Assembly: GCA_021521415.1 (NCBI GenBank)
Contig: JAIQDT010011257.1
Coordinates: 1 to 64,000, forward strand
DNA from: Bidens hawaiensis
Taxonomy: Eukaryota; Streptophyta; Magnoliopsida; Asterales; Asteraceae
Direction of reading: 5' to 3'
DNA: 64,000 bases
Shown: positions 55,570 through 64,000 of the stretch, one piece after another
Layout: each line of letters begins with the position of its first letter
Numbering within the stretch: the stretch's first letter is position 1
The notes under the pieces: generated by a model
Database searches by the model: none
The model's input: the letters and a program-made list of their open reading frames with translations, nothing else
What the model was told of the DNA's origin: nothing
Program-made: the position numbers and the translations under genes

Positions 55570-57023
55570 ATGGTTGACCAAGAAGTGTCTACTACCAAGA
55601 TTCCAAGACTGTTAGGTCAAGAAAACTATATCAAGTGGAAGATATTGTTTGAGGCTGTTGTTTGCTACAATGACATTGAGTTATGGAAATCTATCAAAAA
55701 TGGTCCTTATGTTCCCATTGAAGGTGAAGACAACAATCAAGTTGCTGAAAGACAGACGAAGAAAAGGGATGAAAATGCATTTTCATTGTTAAAATTGGGT
55801 TTGTCTTGAGAAATTCTGACAAGTTTGAACTATCACACCACTGCAAAAGCAATGTATGATGCAGCGGTGGAAATGTATGAAGCCAACACTGAATTGAAAG
55901 ACATAAAGAAAGATAGGCTGAAGCAACAACTTGATATATTCAAGTTTATAGAGGGAGAAAGACTGAAGTCAGTTTTGCAAAGATTTGTAGAAATTGTCAA
56001 TGCAATTAGGACAACTGATCTTGCTATTACTGATATTGATTTTAACAAGAAGTTGTTATCTTCATTGTCTGGTGAATGATATACAACAAGCAAATTCATC
56101 AAAGAAAATGCCAATTTCCCCAACTTCAAGCTAGATGATGTAATATGTTTCCTTCAAGCTGGTGTACATAAAATGATTGAAAATCACATGATCAAAGAAG
56201 AGAAGCCCATTTTTCAAGTTGCAAATGCCCTAATAACTCCAATGGGAAATATATCTACCAAAAATCAACAGCAAATTCCTATCACTGAAGAGCCTAGTGA
56301 TTATAACGTTGAGACACCAAGGTTTTTGTAGCAAGTCAAGCATCTGGGAGCCAGTCTGGACAACAAAAATTCAATGTCCAAATGATAGATGATGGTGATA
56401 CATCTTCTATGGCTAGTGGAGATGCACCTTATTTTCCTAGCAACTCAACTCAATGAAATGAATATCAAGCCTTGTTTTCTATGTTTACTGAATCCTATAA
56501 TGCATTTGTGGCCATGAACTTAATTCACTCAAGTTTTGTGAAAGAAGATTTGGAACAAATTAATACAGATGATCTTGAAGATATGGATTTAAAATAGCAA
56601 GCTGCCATGTTAGCTTTGAGAAGCAAAAGGTTATATAACAGGACTGGAAGGTCTACATTCTCTAGTCCAAATGACAGGATTGGATTTGACAAATCTAAGG
56701 CAATTTGCTACAATTGCCAACATCCTGGTCACTTTGCAAGAGAATTCAATCAACCAAGACAATTCCAGACCAACAACAAAAACAACAATCTTCAAAGAAA
56801 TCAATTCCAATATCATAATCAAGGTTAAGGTCAACAGTAGAGACAGTTTTTCAACAACTTTCAACCACAACAGAACCAACAGCAAATCATTCCCCAACAA
56901 TAATCTATCAAATGAAATCAACAAATCCCTCCTCAGGGGTCTGCAAACCAGAACATAAACAATGTAACTCAACCAAGAAATCAAGGAAATGTTGTTGTAG
57001 CTCAACAACCACAAGATTATCAC
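55570..57023 (+). pseudogene. Ty1/copia gag, 5' part, with stop codons
   Basis: From Met at 55570 the protein begins with a KIPRLLGQENYIKWK block, typical of the copia Gag (UBN2-type) domain, followed by LWKSIKNGP. The second piece (55825-56079) has YDAAVEMYEANTELK and a KDRLKQQLDIFK-type block. A zinc knuckle CYNCQHPGHFAREF (about 56707-56748) has Phe for the last Cys. In-frame stops occur near 55808, 56077, 56329, 56455 and others, so it is inactive. The Gln/Asn-rich tail is broken at about 57023 by a LINE. Gag continues at 61258. Confidence 0.85.
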
Positions 57024-57024
57024 T

Positions 57025-57387
57025 AATGATGATGGTTTCCAGAGGGTGAAGGGAAAGAAAAAAGTTAATATGCAAGTCAAAAAACATAATCTTGTCTATC
57101 GACCGGTCGTTAAACCTGCTGTGTCACAACCTATAACTAAACCATCTGCTCATGGACAAGACATTAATCATCCTGTGGGTAAACCTACAACTCCTATGGC
57201 TGTGGGGGTCCAGTTAAAGGAAAAGCATGCTGTCCAAACCAGTAAACGGTTTGGTAATTTGGCGGACGAATCGGAAAGTGATGCAGATGATGATGATGTG
57301 GAGGAGCTGTTTACGGATGTGGCTAAAGCTATGAAAGCGGATATTGGTTCTGAGGGTGCAGACACACCCGGTGAATTGGGTGTTTAA
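57025..57387 (+). pseudogene. LINE ORF1, C-terminal part
   Basis: About 120 codons open from the truncation point. It starts with DDGFQRVKGKKK, the basic block that usually stands near the end of plant LINE ORF1 proteins. It ends with a RFGNLAD block and an acidic ESESDADDDD stretch. The N-terminal RNA-binding part and zinc knuckle are missing. Its stop codon TAA overlaps the ORF2 start as TAATG at 57385-57389. Confidence 0.75.
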
Positions 57388-60300
57388 TGGGTACCATAGC
57401 CACTTGGAATATAAGAGGGTTGAACCGCCCTCTTAAACAAAAAGAGGTTCGTAAGGTAATCCAAGAGAATAATATTCAGGTGTGTGCTATTCTTGAGTCT
57501 CACGTCAAATTAAACGCGGTTTTTGATGTTTGTAAGAAGATTTGTAAAAATTGGGATTGGACCAGTAATGGTAGTGTTTCTGATAAAGGTACTCGGATTA
57601 TTGTGGGGTGGAATACGGATTTGGTTGATCTTATGGTTATTGATTATTCGAACCAGGTTCTTCACGTTCAGTTAAAGTTTAAGCTGGATAGCAAGGTGAT
57701 GTTTGGTTCTTTTGTGTATGCTGAGAATTGTTATTTGAAAAGAAGGGAGTTATGGCACAATCTTACTGTTCATAATCAATTCACTCGTGGTAAACCTTGG
57801 GCTTTACTAGGAGATTTTAATTGTGCTCTTAATTTGGAAGACAGCCTACATGGTTCTTCCAAAATCTCCACTGGGATGCTTGATTTTCGTGATTGTGTTA
57901 ACAACATTGAAGTTGAGGATATTAATGGGGTCGGACTCCAATTCACTTGGAGCAATAAACCGAAAACGGGTATGGGTCTTTTCAAAAAGCTTGATAGGGT
58001 GATGGGAAACTCTAAATTCATGGAGATTTTTAATGATTCTTCGGCGGTGTTCCTCCCATACCGGATTTCAGACCACTCTCCATGTCTATTGAAATTCCCC
58101 TCTCTTATTAAAGGTAAGCCTAAACCGTTTAAATTCCCTAATTTCTTGATTGGAAAACCGGGTTATAATGATATTATTGCTAATGGCTGGAATATTGAGG
58201 TGAATGGTTATCACATGTTTCGCGTGGTAAAGAAACTCCAAAACTTAAAACATCCTATCCGCTCCTTGCTGCACCGGCAAGGCAATCTCCACAAGAAAGT
58301 TAATGATCTTAGAACCCTTCTGGATGCTTGTCAAACCCGTCTAGACATTGACCCTACGAGTTTGGAGTTGATTCGAGAGCAGAGTAGTTATCTCAAGGCT
58401 TATCATGAGGCGGCTAAAGATGAGGAAGAATTCCTTAAACAGAAGGCTAAAGTTGATTGGTTAAAGCTTGGTGACTCTAAAACTGCGTACTTTCACAATT
58501 CCTTGAAAATGCGAAACCATAGGGGTCGTATTGATATTATAAGTGATGCTCAGGGTCGTTTATTTGAGGGGTTGGATGTTCCTTCGGTGTTTGTTAATCA
58601 TTTTATGAACATCTTTGGCTCTGATTTGCAACCATTGAGAAAACCGAATAATCAGATTTTTACTACTACGCTCACGGCCTCTCAGGCGGAGTTTATGGTT
58701 AGACCTATATCCGATTTGGAAATCAAGGATGCGTTTTTCTCTATTGGGAATTCCAAAGCGCCGGGTCCTGATGGGTTTTCCTCGGCCTTCTTCAAAAGTT
58801 CTTGGGATATTGTTGGGAAAGATGTTTGTATGGCGGTTCAGGAATTTTTCAGAAAAGGAAGTCTCCTTAAACAGGTAAACCACACTATTATTGCCCTTAT
58901 TCCCAAAGTGACCAACATTGTGACTCCTAATGATTTTCGCCCCATCTCGTGCTGCAACACTTTATATAAATGCATTACCAAGATTATCTCGGTTCGTATG
59001 ATGAAGGGTTTGGAGTCGTTAATTGATATCAATCAGTCTGCGTTTGTGCCTGGGCGTAGGATTTCTGATAACATCCTTTTGACCCAAGAGTTAATGCATA
59101 ATTATCACACTAATAATGGTCCGCCTATATGTGCTTTTAAAGTTGATATCCAGAAAGCTTACGATACGGTCAGTTGGGACTTCATTCGTGATATTCTTTT
59201 TGGGTATGGTTTCCACGATAGGATGATTCATTGGATAATGGAGTGCATAACCACTTCTTCCTTTTCGATATCCGTGAATGGGAACTTACACGGGTTCTTT
59301 AGTGGTAAAAGAGGTCTGAGACAGGGCGATCCGATGTCCCCTTATATTTTCACACTGGTTATGCAAGCTCTCACGTTAATTTTGCATCGTAAGGTTCGTA
59401 TTGAACGCTCGTTCCGTTTTCATCGTTATTGTGAAAAATTAAATATTATCAATATTTGCTTTGCGGATGATTTGTTCCTGTTTGCTCGAGGTGATGTGAA
59501 TTCTGCTAAAACTATTATGGGGGCTCTGAATGATTTCAAAGATATGTCCGGACTTACTCCGAGTGTTCCGAAAAGTACCGCGTTTTTCTGTAATGTCCCG
59601 GACCGTGTTAAAAGTGGTATTTTGAGTATTATGCCCTTCGTTGAGGGAAGGCTCCCGGTTAAATACTTGGGAGTTCCGCTTATTTCCACGAGGTTAAATT
59701 ACCGTGATTGTAAGAGGTTGCTGGATTGTATGGATAGTCGGATTGGAGATTGGAAGAATAAAACTTTATCCTTTGCGGGTAAACTGCAGCTGGTCAGGTC
59801 TGTTCTGTCGTCCTTATATATTTATTGGTCTGCTGTGTTTTCACTCCCTTCTAGACTTATTACTGATCTTGAGAAACGGATAAAAAATTTCCTTTGGGAC
59901 TATGGTCACAATAAGGGAAAGCATAAAGTCTCTTGGGATATTGTGTGTCGGCCGAAATGTGAAGGTGGTTTGGGTATCCGGCGTATCCGGGATGTCAATA
60001 ACTCTCTTCTGGTTTATCATATTTGGAGCTTAATCAATGAGCGTAATTCGCTGTGGGTTAAATGGATTCATGAGTATAAAATGAAGGGGCGAAATTTTTG
60101 GAGCTTGCAGATGCCTAACTCGTGTACTTGGGGGTGGAGGAAAATTATTCAGTTTCGTCCCCATATAAGACCGTTTATATGGCATGAAATTGGTAATGGG
60201 AGAGCTACTTCAGTTTGGTACGATAAATGGGATGTTCTTTGTCCTTTAATTGATTATATCAACCCTAGAGCTATTCATCGGGCTGGATTGTCTTTACAGA

Positions 60301-61061
60301 CCTGTGTCAGTGATGTTGTTCATCATAATAACTGGGGTTGGCCGCCTGATTGGTCTTTGAGATACCCAATTCTTTCGAACTTAAAAGATGTAAGTATTTG
60401 TCCGGATATGAGGGACAAGATAGTGGTTTTGGATGAGAGTGGGACTTCGATGAATTTCTCGACTTCAGGTATATGGCATCTTCTTCGGAGACCGGCTGAC
60501 AAGGTGTCTTGGGTGCATGTTGTTTGGTTCTCTCAATGTGTTCCAAAACACTCCTTTTTGTTGTGGACTGTGATTCATGACAGGTTGAGCACGCAGAATC
60601 GTATTATGGGGTGGAAGATTGGTGGGTATCCAAATCATAACTTGTATTGCTGCCTTCTTTGTAATGGAGAGCCGGATTCTCGTAATCATCTCTTCTTTGA
60701 CTGTAAGTTCTCTTCTGAGGTTTGGAGTATTGTAAAACTGAAAGGGAAGTTTCAGGGGTGCAGAAATGGTTGGGCGAATATTCTTCAATATGTGTCTCAA
60801 TTTGGAATGTCCAACTCTATTGATAAGGTTGTTAATCGGCTGTTATTTGGGGCGTCAGTGTACGTTATTTGGAAGGAGCGAAATAACCGGCTTTTCAGGA
60901 ACTCCTTGAAGACTCCTACGACTATTGCTGAAGAAATTATTAGGGGTACTCGCCTAAAGCTTATGACTCTAAAGTTCAAGAATTCTGAACGGATTAATCG
61001 GGTTCTCGAGGATTGGCACTTTCCGCGGGGAGTTTCCCATCAAATTGATGATAATGGTTGA
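57387..61061 (+). CDS. LINE ORF2: endonuclease-reverse transcriptase
   Basis: This 1224-aa uninterrupted ORF has an apurinic/apyrimidinic-type endonuclease (about residues 1-230) with WNIRGL, ILESH, LGDFN and SDHS motifs. The reverse transcriptase (about 450-720) shows NSKAPGPDGF, FKVDIQKAYDTV, GLRQGDP and the FADD catalytic motif (~691). A connection region with KYLGVPL follows, then a C-terminal zf-RVT zinc-binding domain (about 1025-1115; CLLC...H...C). All catalytic residues I checked are present. The enzyme would nick the target and copy its own RNA there. The start overlaps the ORF1 stop (TAATG), suggesting stop-restart translation. The copy lacks a 5' end and promoter, so it is probably not autonomous, but the intact frame suggests a young insertion. 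Confidence 0.95.
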   Translation: MGTIATWNIRGLNRPLKQKEVRKVIQENNIQVCAILESHVKLNAVFDVCKKICKNWDWTSNGSVSDKGTRIIVGWNTDLVDLMVIDYSNQVLHVQLKFKLDSKVMFGSFVYAENCYLKRRELWHNLTVHNQFTRGKPWALLGDFNCALNLEDSLHGSSKISTGMLDFRDCVNNIEVEDINGVGLQFTWSNKPKTGMGLFKKLDRVMGNSKFMEIFNDSSAVFLPYRISDHSPCLLKFPSLIKGKPKPFKFPNFLIGKPGYNDIIANGWNIEVNGYHMFRVVKKLQNLKHPIRSLLHRQGNLHKKVNDLRTLLDACQTRLDIDPTSLELIREQSSYLKAYHEAAKDEEEFLKQKAKVDWLKLGDSKTAYFHNSLKMRNHRGRIDIISDAQGRLFEGLDVPSVFVNHFMNIFGSDLQPLRKPNNQIFTTTLTASQAEFMVRPISDLEIKDAFFSIGNSKAPGPDGFSSAFFKSSWDIVGKDVCMAVQEFFRKGSLLKQVNHTIIALIPKVTNIVTPNDFRPISCCNTLYKCITKIISVRMMKGLESLIDINQSAFVPGRRISDNILLTQELMHNYHTNNGPPICAFKVDIQKAYDTVSWDFIRDILFGYGFHDRMIHWIMECITTSSFSISVNGNLHGFFSGKRGLRQGDPMSPYIFTLVMQALTLILHRKVRIERSFRFHRYCEKLNIINICFADDLFLFARGDVNSAKTIMGALNDFKDMSGLTPSVPKSTAFFCNVPDRVKSGILSIMPFVEGRLPVKYLGVPLISTRLNYRDCKRLLDCMDSRIGDWKNKTLSFAGKLQLVRSVLSSLYIYWSAVFSLPSRLITDLEKRIKNFLWDYGHNKGKHKVSWDIVCRPKCEGGLGIRRIRDVNNSLLVYHIWSLINERNSLWVKWIHEYKMKGRNFWSLQMPNSCTWGWRKIIQFRPHIRPFIWHEIGNGRATSVWYDKWDVLCPLIDYINPRAIHRAGLSLQTCVSDVVHHNNWGWPPDWSLRYPILSNLKDVSICPDMRDKIVVLDESGTSMNFSTSGIWHLLRRPADKVSWVHVVWFSQCVPKHSFLLWTVIHDRLSTQNRIMGWKIGGYPNHNLYCCLLCNGEPDSRNHLFFDCKFSSEVWSIVKLKGKFQGCRNGWANILQYVSQFGMSNSIDKVVNRLLFGASVYVIWKERNNRLFRNSLKTPTTIAEEIIRGTRLKLMTLKFKNSERINRVLEDWHFPRGVSHQIDDNG

Positions 61062-61257
61062 TTTGTTTTTTGTTTTGTTTTTTCCTTGGTTTCTTGTGTA
61101 AGCTTTAGCTGTGTTTACCAGTTTTGGTGGTTTTGGTTTGTCTACTCTTGTATGGCATGTCATACTTGAGAACTAATATGGCACTCTGTCATATTACTTG
61201 TATTTTTTGGCTGTGTGAATGCATTTAACCGGTGTGAACCCCTTTACCCAAAAAAAA

Positions 61258-63100
61258 TCATGCTGAAGAGATTGAAAAGGCCAATGTTGCATTCATGTCT
61301 AAAATCAATAATCAAGATTAATTTTCAATATCTTCGGTACATTCCAATTACTAAATCTCATATTTACTTGATTTGAATGATTCATTACGAAAGGAGGTTG
61401 TTAAATTTCAAGCTAAATGTTTCAAGAAAGAAAGTATAATTAATGCTTATGAAATGAGTGAAAAAATTTATAAAAACCAGATAAAAGGTCTAGAACAAGA
61501 CTGTTTGGATAGTTATGAAACTCAGTCAAAATATACCCCAGAAATTGAAGGTTTGAAAAGATGTATTTAGATGAAAAGATCAAGAATACTCAACTTCAAG
61601 TTGAAATTGATTTTATGAAGAACCTTGTTTCAACTAGCAACATATGTGGAAATCTTTTGAAGATTAAAGCTAAAGATATGTACAAAGTTGTTCCACCACA
61701 TTGTAATGATAATTATTCATTGAAAGTTGATAAGGAGAAAGAGAGGCTTATCTGAATCAGTTCAAGAAGGTATTCAATGAGAAAGAAGAATTTATTGAAA
61801 ACTACAAGAAGGTTGTTGTGAATGAAGAAGGAGAGTTTTTGTTGAGGTTTGAGGAAACAAAAGAAAATGAAAATGAAGAATATGCTGAGTTTAAAGACTG
61901 TGAAAGAAAAGGAAACAACTTAGTCATTTGAAAACAACACAAGTGATAAATATTCAAGTTGTGTGAGTACCAGGGATATAGAAAAGAAAAGAATAATTTC
62001 AAAGGAAAAGATTCAAAGATTACCCAAAATTACACCAAAAATGAAGAAGGGTACATGAACAAATGTGAAGAATCCATAATTCATTTCACATACGTGGGGA
62101 TCTCAAAGGAAGTAGAAAAATGTTGTTGTACAAGCATTTAGAAATCCTCACAAAAAAGAAAATACCTAATGAAGATTAATGAAACTATACAAAAGAGAAA
62201 CTTAGTATCCACTAATTTAACCAGTATTTTCAAACCTTGAACTCTTTGATATTGGAGATGTTGAATATTTTGTAAGAAGAGTATATGAGCCCAATGGGAG
62301 AAAAGGAAATAAATGGAATAAAAGGAAAGATGAAAAGGGTTAAGTTTGTCAAGGTTCATATGAAGAGAGTATTGAAAAGATAAATGTTTTTCAACCCATA
62401 TGCATAGACTTTGGAAAACCGATCACCCATCAAAAGACCATTGGTGTAGATCCTCCTAGACCAAGTGAAAGACTCAAGAGAGGAAATTGTGTGAATGAAC
62501 ACAAAGGAAAGGTATGGTGCAGAATATGTGATGTTTATGGTCATCACACAGATTCATGTCAACAAATAACCATGCCATAACCTTTCGTTATTCCAAATAC
62601 TACACTCTATGGTCAAGACTTTTTTTTCTATACAAAGAAGTATGAAGAATACTTGCAAAAGGGTATGCAAGCCAATGATGGAACTGGTGAAGAAAAGAAA
62701 ACGTTCAATGATGTATTTGAAAAGAAAATGAAGATGCATAAGAAAGATTGGAAAAGAAAACATCTATTAAATCTCACAGCTCAGAAAATTCTGTTGATTC
62801 TGGAGATTTAAACTCATATGATAAGAACAGACAAATCAAGAAGAAAATTTTCAAAGAAAGCAAATAAAAGAATCAAATGGGTGACGAGAAATTCTTGTTG
62901 AAAAATGGTCATGAACCAAAAGGGTTCTCATGGAAACCAAAGGATGAAGCTCCAAAATAATTATCAAAAGGGAGACTGTGATTGAAGAATGCACAAGCAT
63001 AATTCCCTATTTTGAAAATTTGTTTGAATCTGGTTATGAGAATAATGAGTCTTGTTAACTAGTTTATGAAATTCCAAAACCAACGCAACTACTGATGTTG
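61258..63100 (+). pseudogene. Ty1/copia gag, 3' part: coiled coil and second zinc knuckle
   Basis: Continuation of the copia gag after the LINE. Short Lys/Glu/Asn-rich frames (61373-61570, 61561-61755 and shifted pieces to about 62000) look like a coiled coil. A second zinc knuckle, CRICDVYGHHTDSC, lies at about 62520-62561 and is intact. A Lys-rich stretch follows to about 62870. Many stops and frameshifts are present. Protease was not found before the second LINE at 63101. The minus-strand frames here are antisense shadows. Confidence 0.7.
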
Positions 63101-64000
63101 TTTTTTGGGTAAAGGGGTTCACCCGGTTAAATGCATTCCACACAATCAAAAAGTACAAGTAATATGACAGAGTGCCATATTAGTTCTCATGTATGACATG
63201 CCATACAAGAGTAAACAAACCAAAACCACCAAACATTGGTAAACACAGCCAAAGCTTACACAAGAACAATGTAAATAAACAAAACTAAAACAAATCAACC
63301 ATTATCATCAATCTGGTGGGAAACTCCCCGCGGAAAGTGCCAATCCTCGAGAACCCGATTAACCCGTTCAGAATTCTTGAACTTTAGAGTCATAAGCTTT
63401 AGGCGCGTCCCCCTAATGATTTCGTCCGCAACCATCTTCGGGGTCTTCAAAGAGTTCTTGAAAAGCCGGTTGTTTCGCTCCTTCCAGATAACGTAAACCG
63501 AAGCCCCAAATAGCAGCCGATTAACAACATTTTCAATAGAGTTGGACATTCCAAATTGAGACACATATTGAAGAATATTCGCCCAACCATTCCTACATCC
63601 CTGAAACTTCCCTTTCATTCTTACAATACTCCAAACCTCAGCAGAGAACTTACACTCAAAGAAGAGGTAACCGAGAATCCGGCTCTCCATTACAAAGAGG
63701 GCAGCAATACAAGTTATAATTTGGATACCCACCAATTTTCCATCCATAATACGATTCTGCGTGCTCAACCTATCATGAAGCACAATCCACAACATAAAGG
63801 AGTGTTTTGGAACACATTGAGAGAACCAAACAACATGCACCCAAGACACCTTATCAGCCGGTCTCCGAATAAGATTCCAAATTCCAGACGCCGAGAAATT
63901 CATTGAAGTCCCATTCTCATCCATTACCACGATCTTGTCCCTCTCATCCGGACAAATGCTGACTTTTTTTAGGTTCAAAAGAATTGGATACCTCAAAATC
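63101..64000 (-). mobile_element. Second L1-type LINE in the copia element, cut by window end
   Basis: The minus-strand 3' end is CCCCTTTACCCAAAAAA, nearly the same as that of the LINE at 57024-61257, and the 3' UTR is alike. It is in the opposite orientation to that LINE and inserted in the same copia gag. The rest lies outside the window. Confidence 0.9.
63295..63996 (-). pseudogene. LINE ORF2 C-terminal part (zf-RVT), frameshifted
   Basis: 233 codons corresponding to the last ~235 residues of the ORF2 at 57387-61061, about 85-90% identical by eye. The zinc-binding region includes QCVPKHSF and HDRLSTQNRIM blocks. After RIM the frame is locally shifted: the GWKIGG stretch and CxLC cysteines of the relative are altered, then the reading returns to the ECKFSAEVWSIV block. 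Its stop codon matches the relative. The N-terminal part is outside the window. Confidence 0.85.

Larger units (their letters stand above)
57024..61257 (+). mobile_element. L1-type LINE, nearly full ORF2, inserted in copia gag
   Basis: Contains the end of ORF1, a complete ORF2 and a ~190-bp 3' UTR ending ACCCCTTTACCC plus about 8 A. The copia gag sequence resumes at 61258. Any target duplication is at most a few bases (TCA on both sides). It is 5'-truncated within ORF1. Confidence 0.9.

Overview
This is plant nuclear DNA made almost entirely of transposable elements. Plant-type Ty3/gypsy chromovirus (Tekay/Del-like) polyproteins, a Ty1/copia gag, plant L1-type LINEs with a zf-RVT domain, an RTE-type LINE tail, a hAT MITE and a Helitron-like terminus all point to a repeat-rich eudicot. 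Asteraceae is my best guess from the general look of the gag-pol proteins, but that is a low-confidence inference. I see no convincing host gene, tRNA, rRNA or CRISPR in the 64 kb.

Layout. (1) 1-18352: a tandem chromovirus array on the minus strand, LTR(partial)-internal-LTR-internal-LTR, with two nearly identical, uninterrupted 1533/1534-aa gag-pol ORFs. Each is preceded, between the primer-binding site and gag, by an extra ORF (here 'ORF0') for a coiled-coil protein with an acidic Glu-Pro tail. ORF0 is intact (254 aa) in the second unit and frameshifted in the first. (2) 18353-21954: decayed LINE fragments, sparse AT-rich DNA and a ~930-bp solo LTR. (3) 21955-42875: two decayed chromovirus copies head to head (minus-strand 26.5-30.9 kb, plus-strand 32.1-36.3 kb), both with LTRs facing outward. 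They are joined by a 541-bp inverted duplication of gag and a 59-bp perfect palindrome. The left LTR is split by a 5'-truncated LINE with a 17-bp target-site duplication. The right LTR is split by two nested solo LTRs. (4) 42876-51347: AT-rich DNA with ~120-bp tandem repeats, a hAT MITE with a perfect 8-bp target duplication, GC-rich hairpin repeats, Helitron-like units, an RTE LINE tail, and three inverted-repeat elements separated by (TA)n tracts. (5) 51348-53654: a solo LTR with a 5-bp target duplication. (6) 54243-64000: an LTR fragment, then a copia element whose gag is broken by stop codons and by two L1-type LINEs. One LINE has a complete 1224-aa ORF2 that starts at a TAATG overlap with ORF1. 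The other runs off the window end.

How the parts work together. Each LTR retrotransposon is transcribed from its LTR, primed by initiator-Met tRNA (PBS at 7018-7031 and 15635-15648), and encodes gag, protease, RT, RNase H, integrase and chromodomain. The LINEs encode endonuclease and RT and end in a shared ACCC-poly(A) tail. The most unusual content is ORF0, the tandem three-LTR arrangement, a perfectly conserved 20-bp motif in four otherwise divergent LTRs, minisatellites at the same place in those LTRs, and template-switch-like junctions at 22.7-22.9 kb and 30.4-32.1 kb. All identities were judged by eye; no alignment or search was run.
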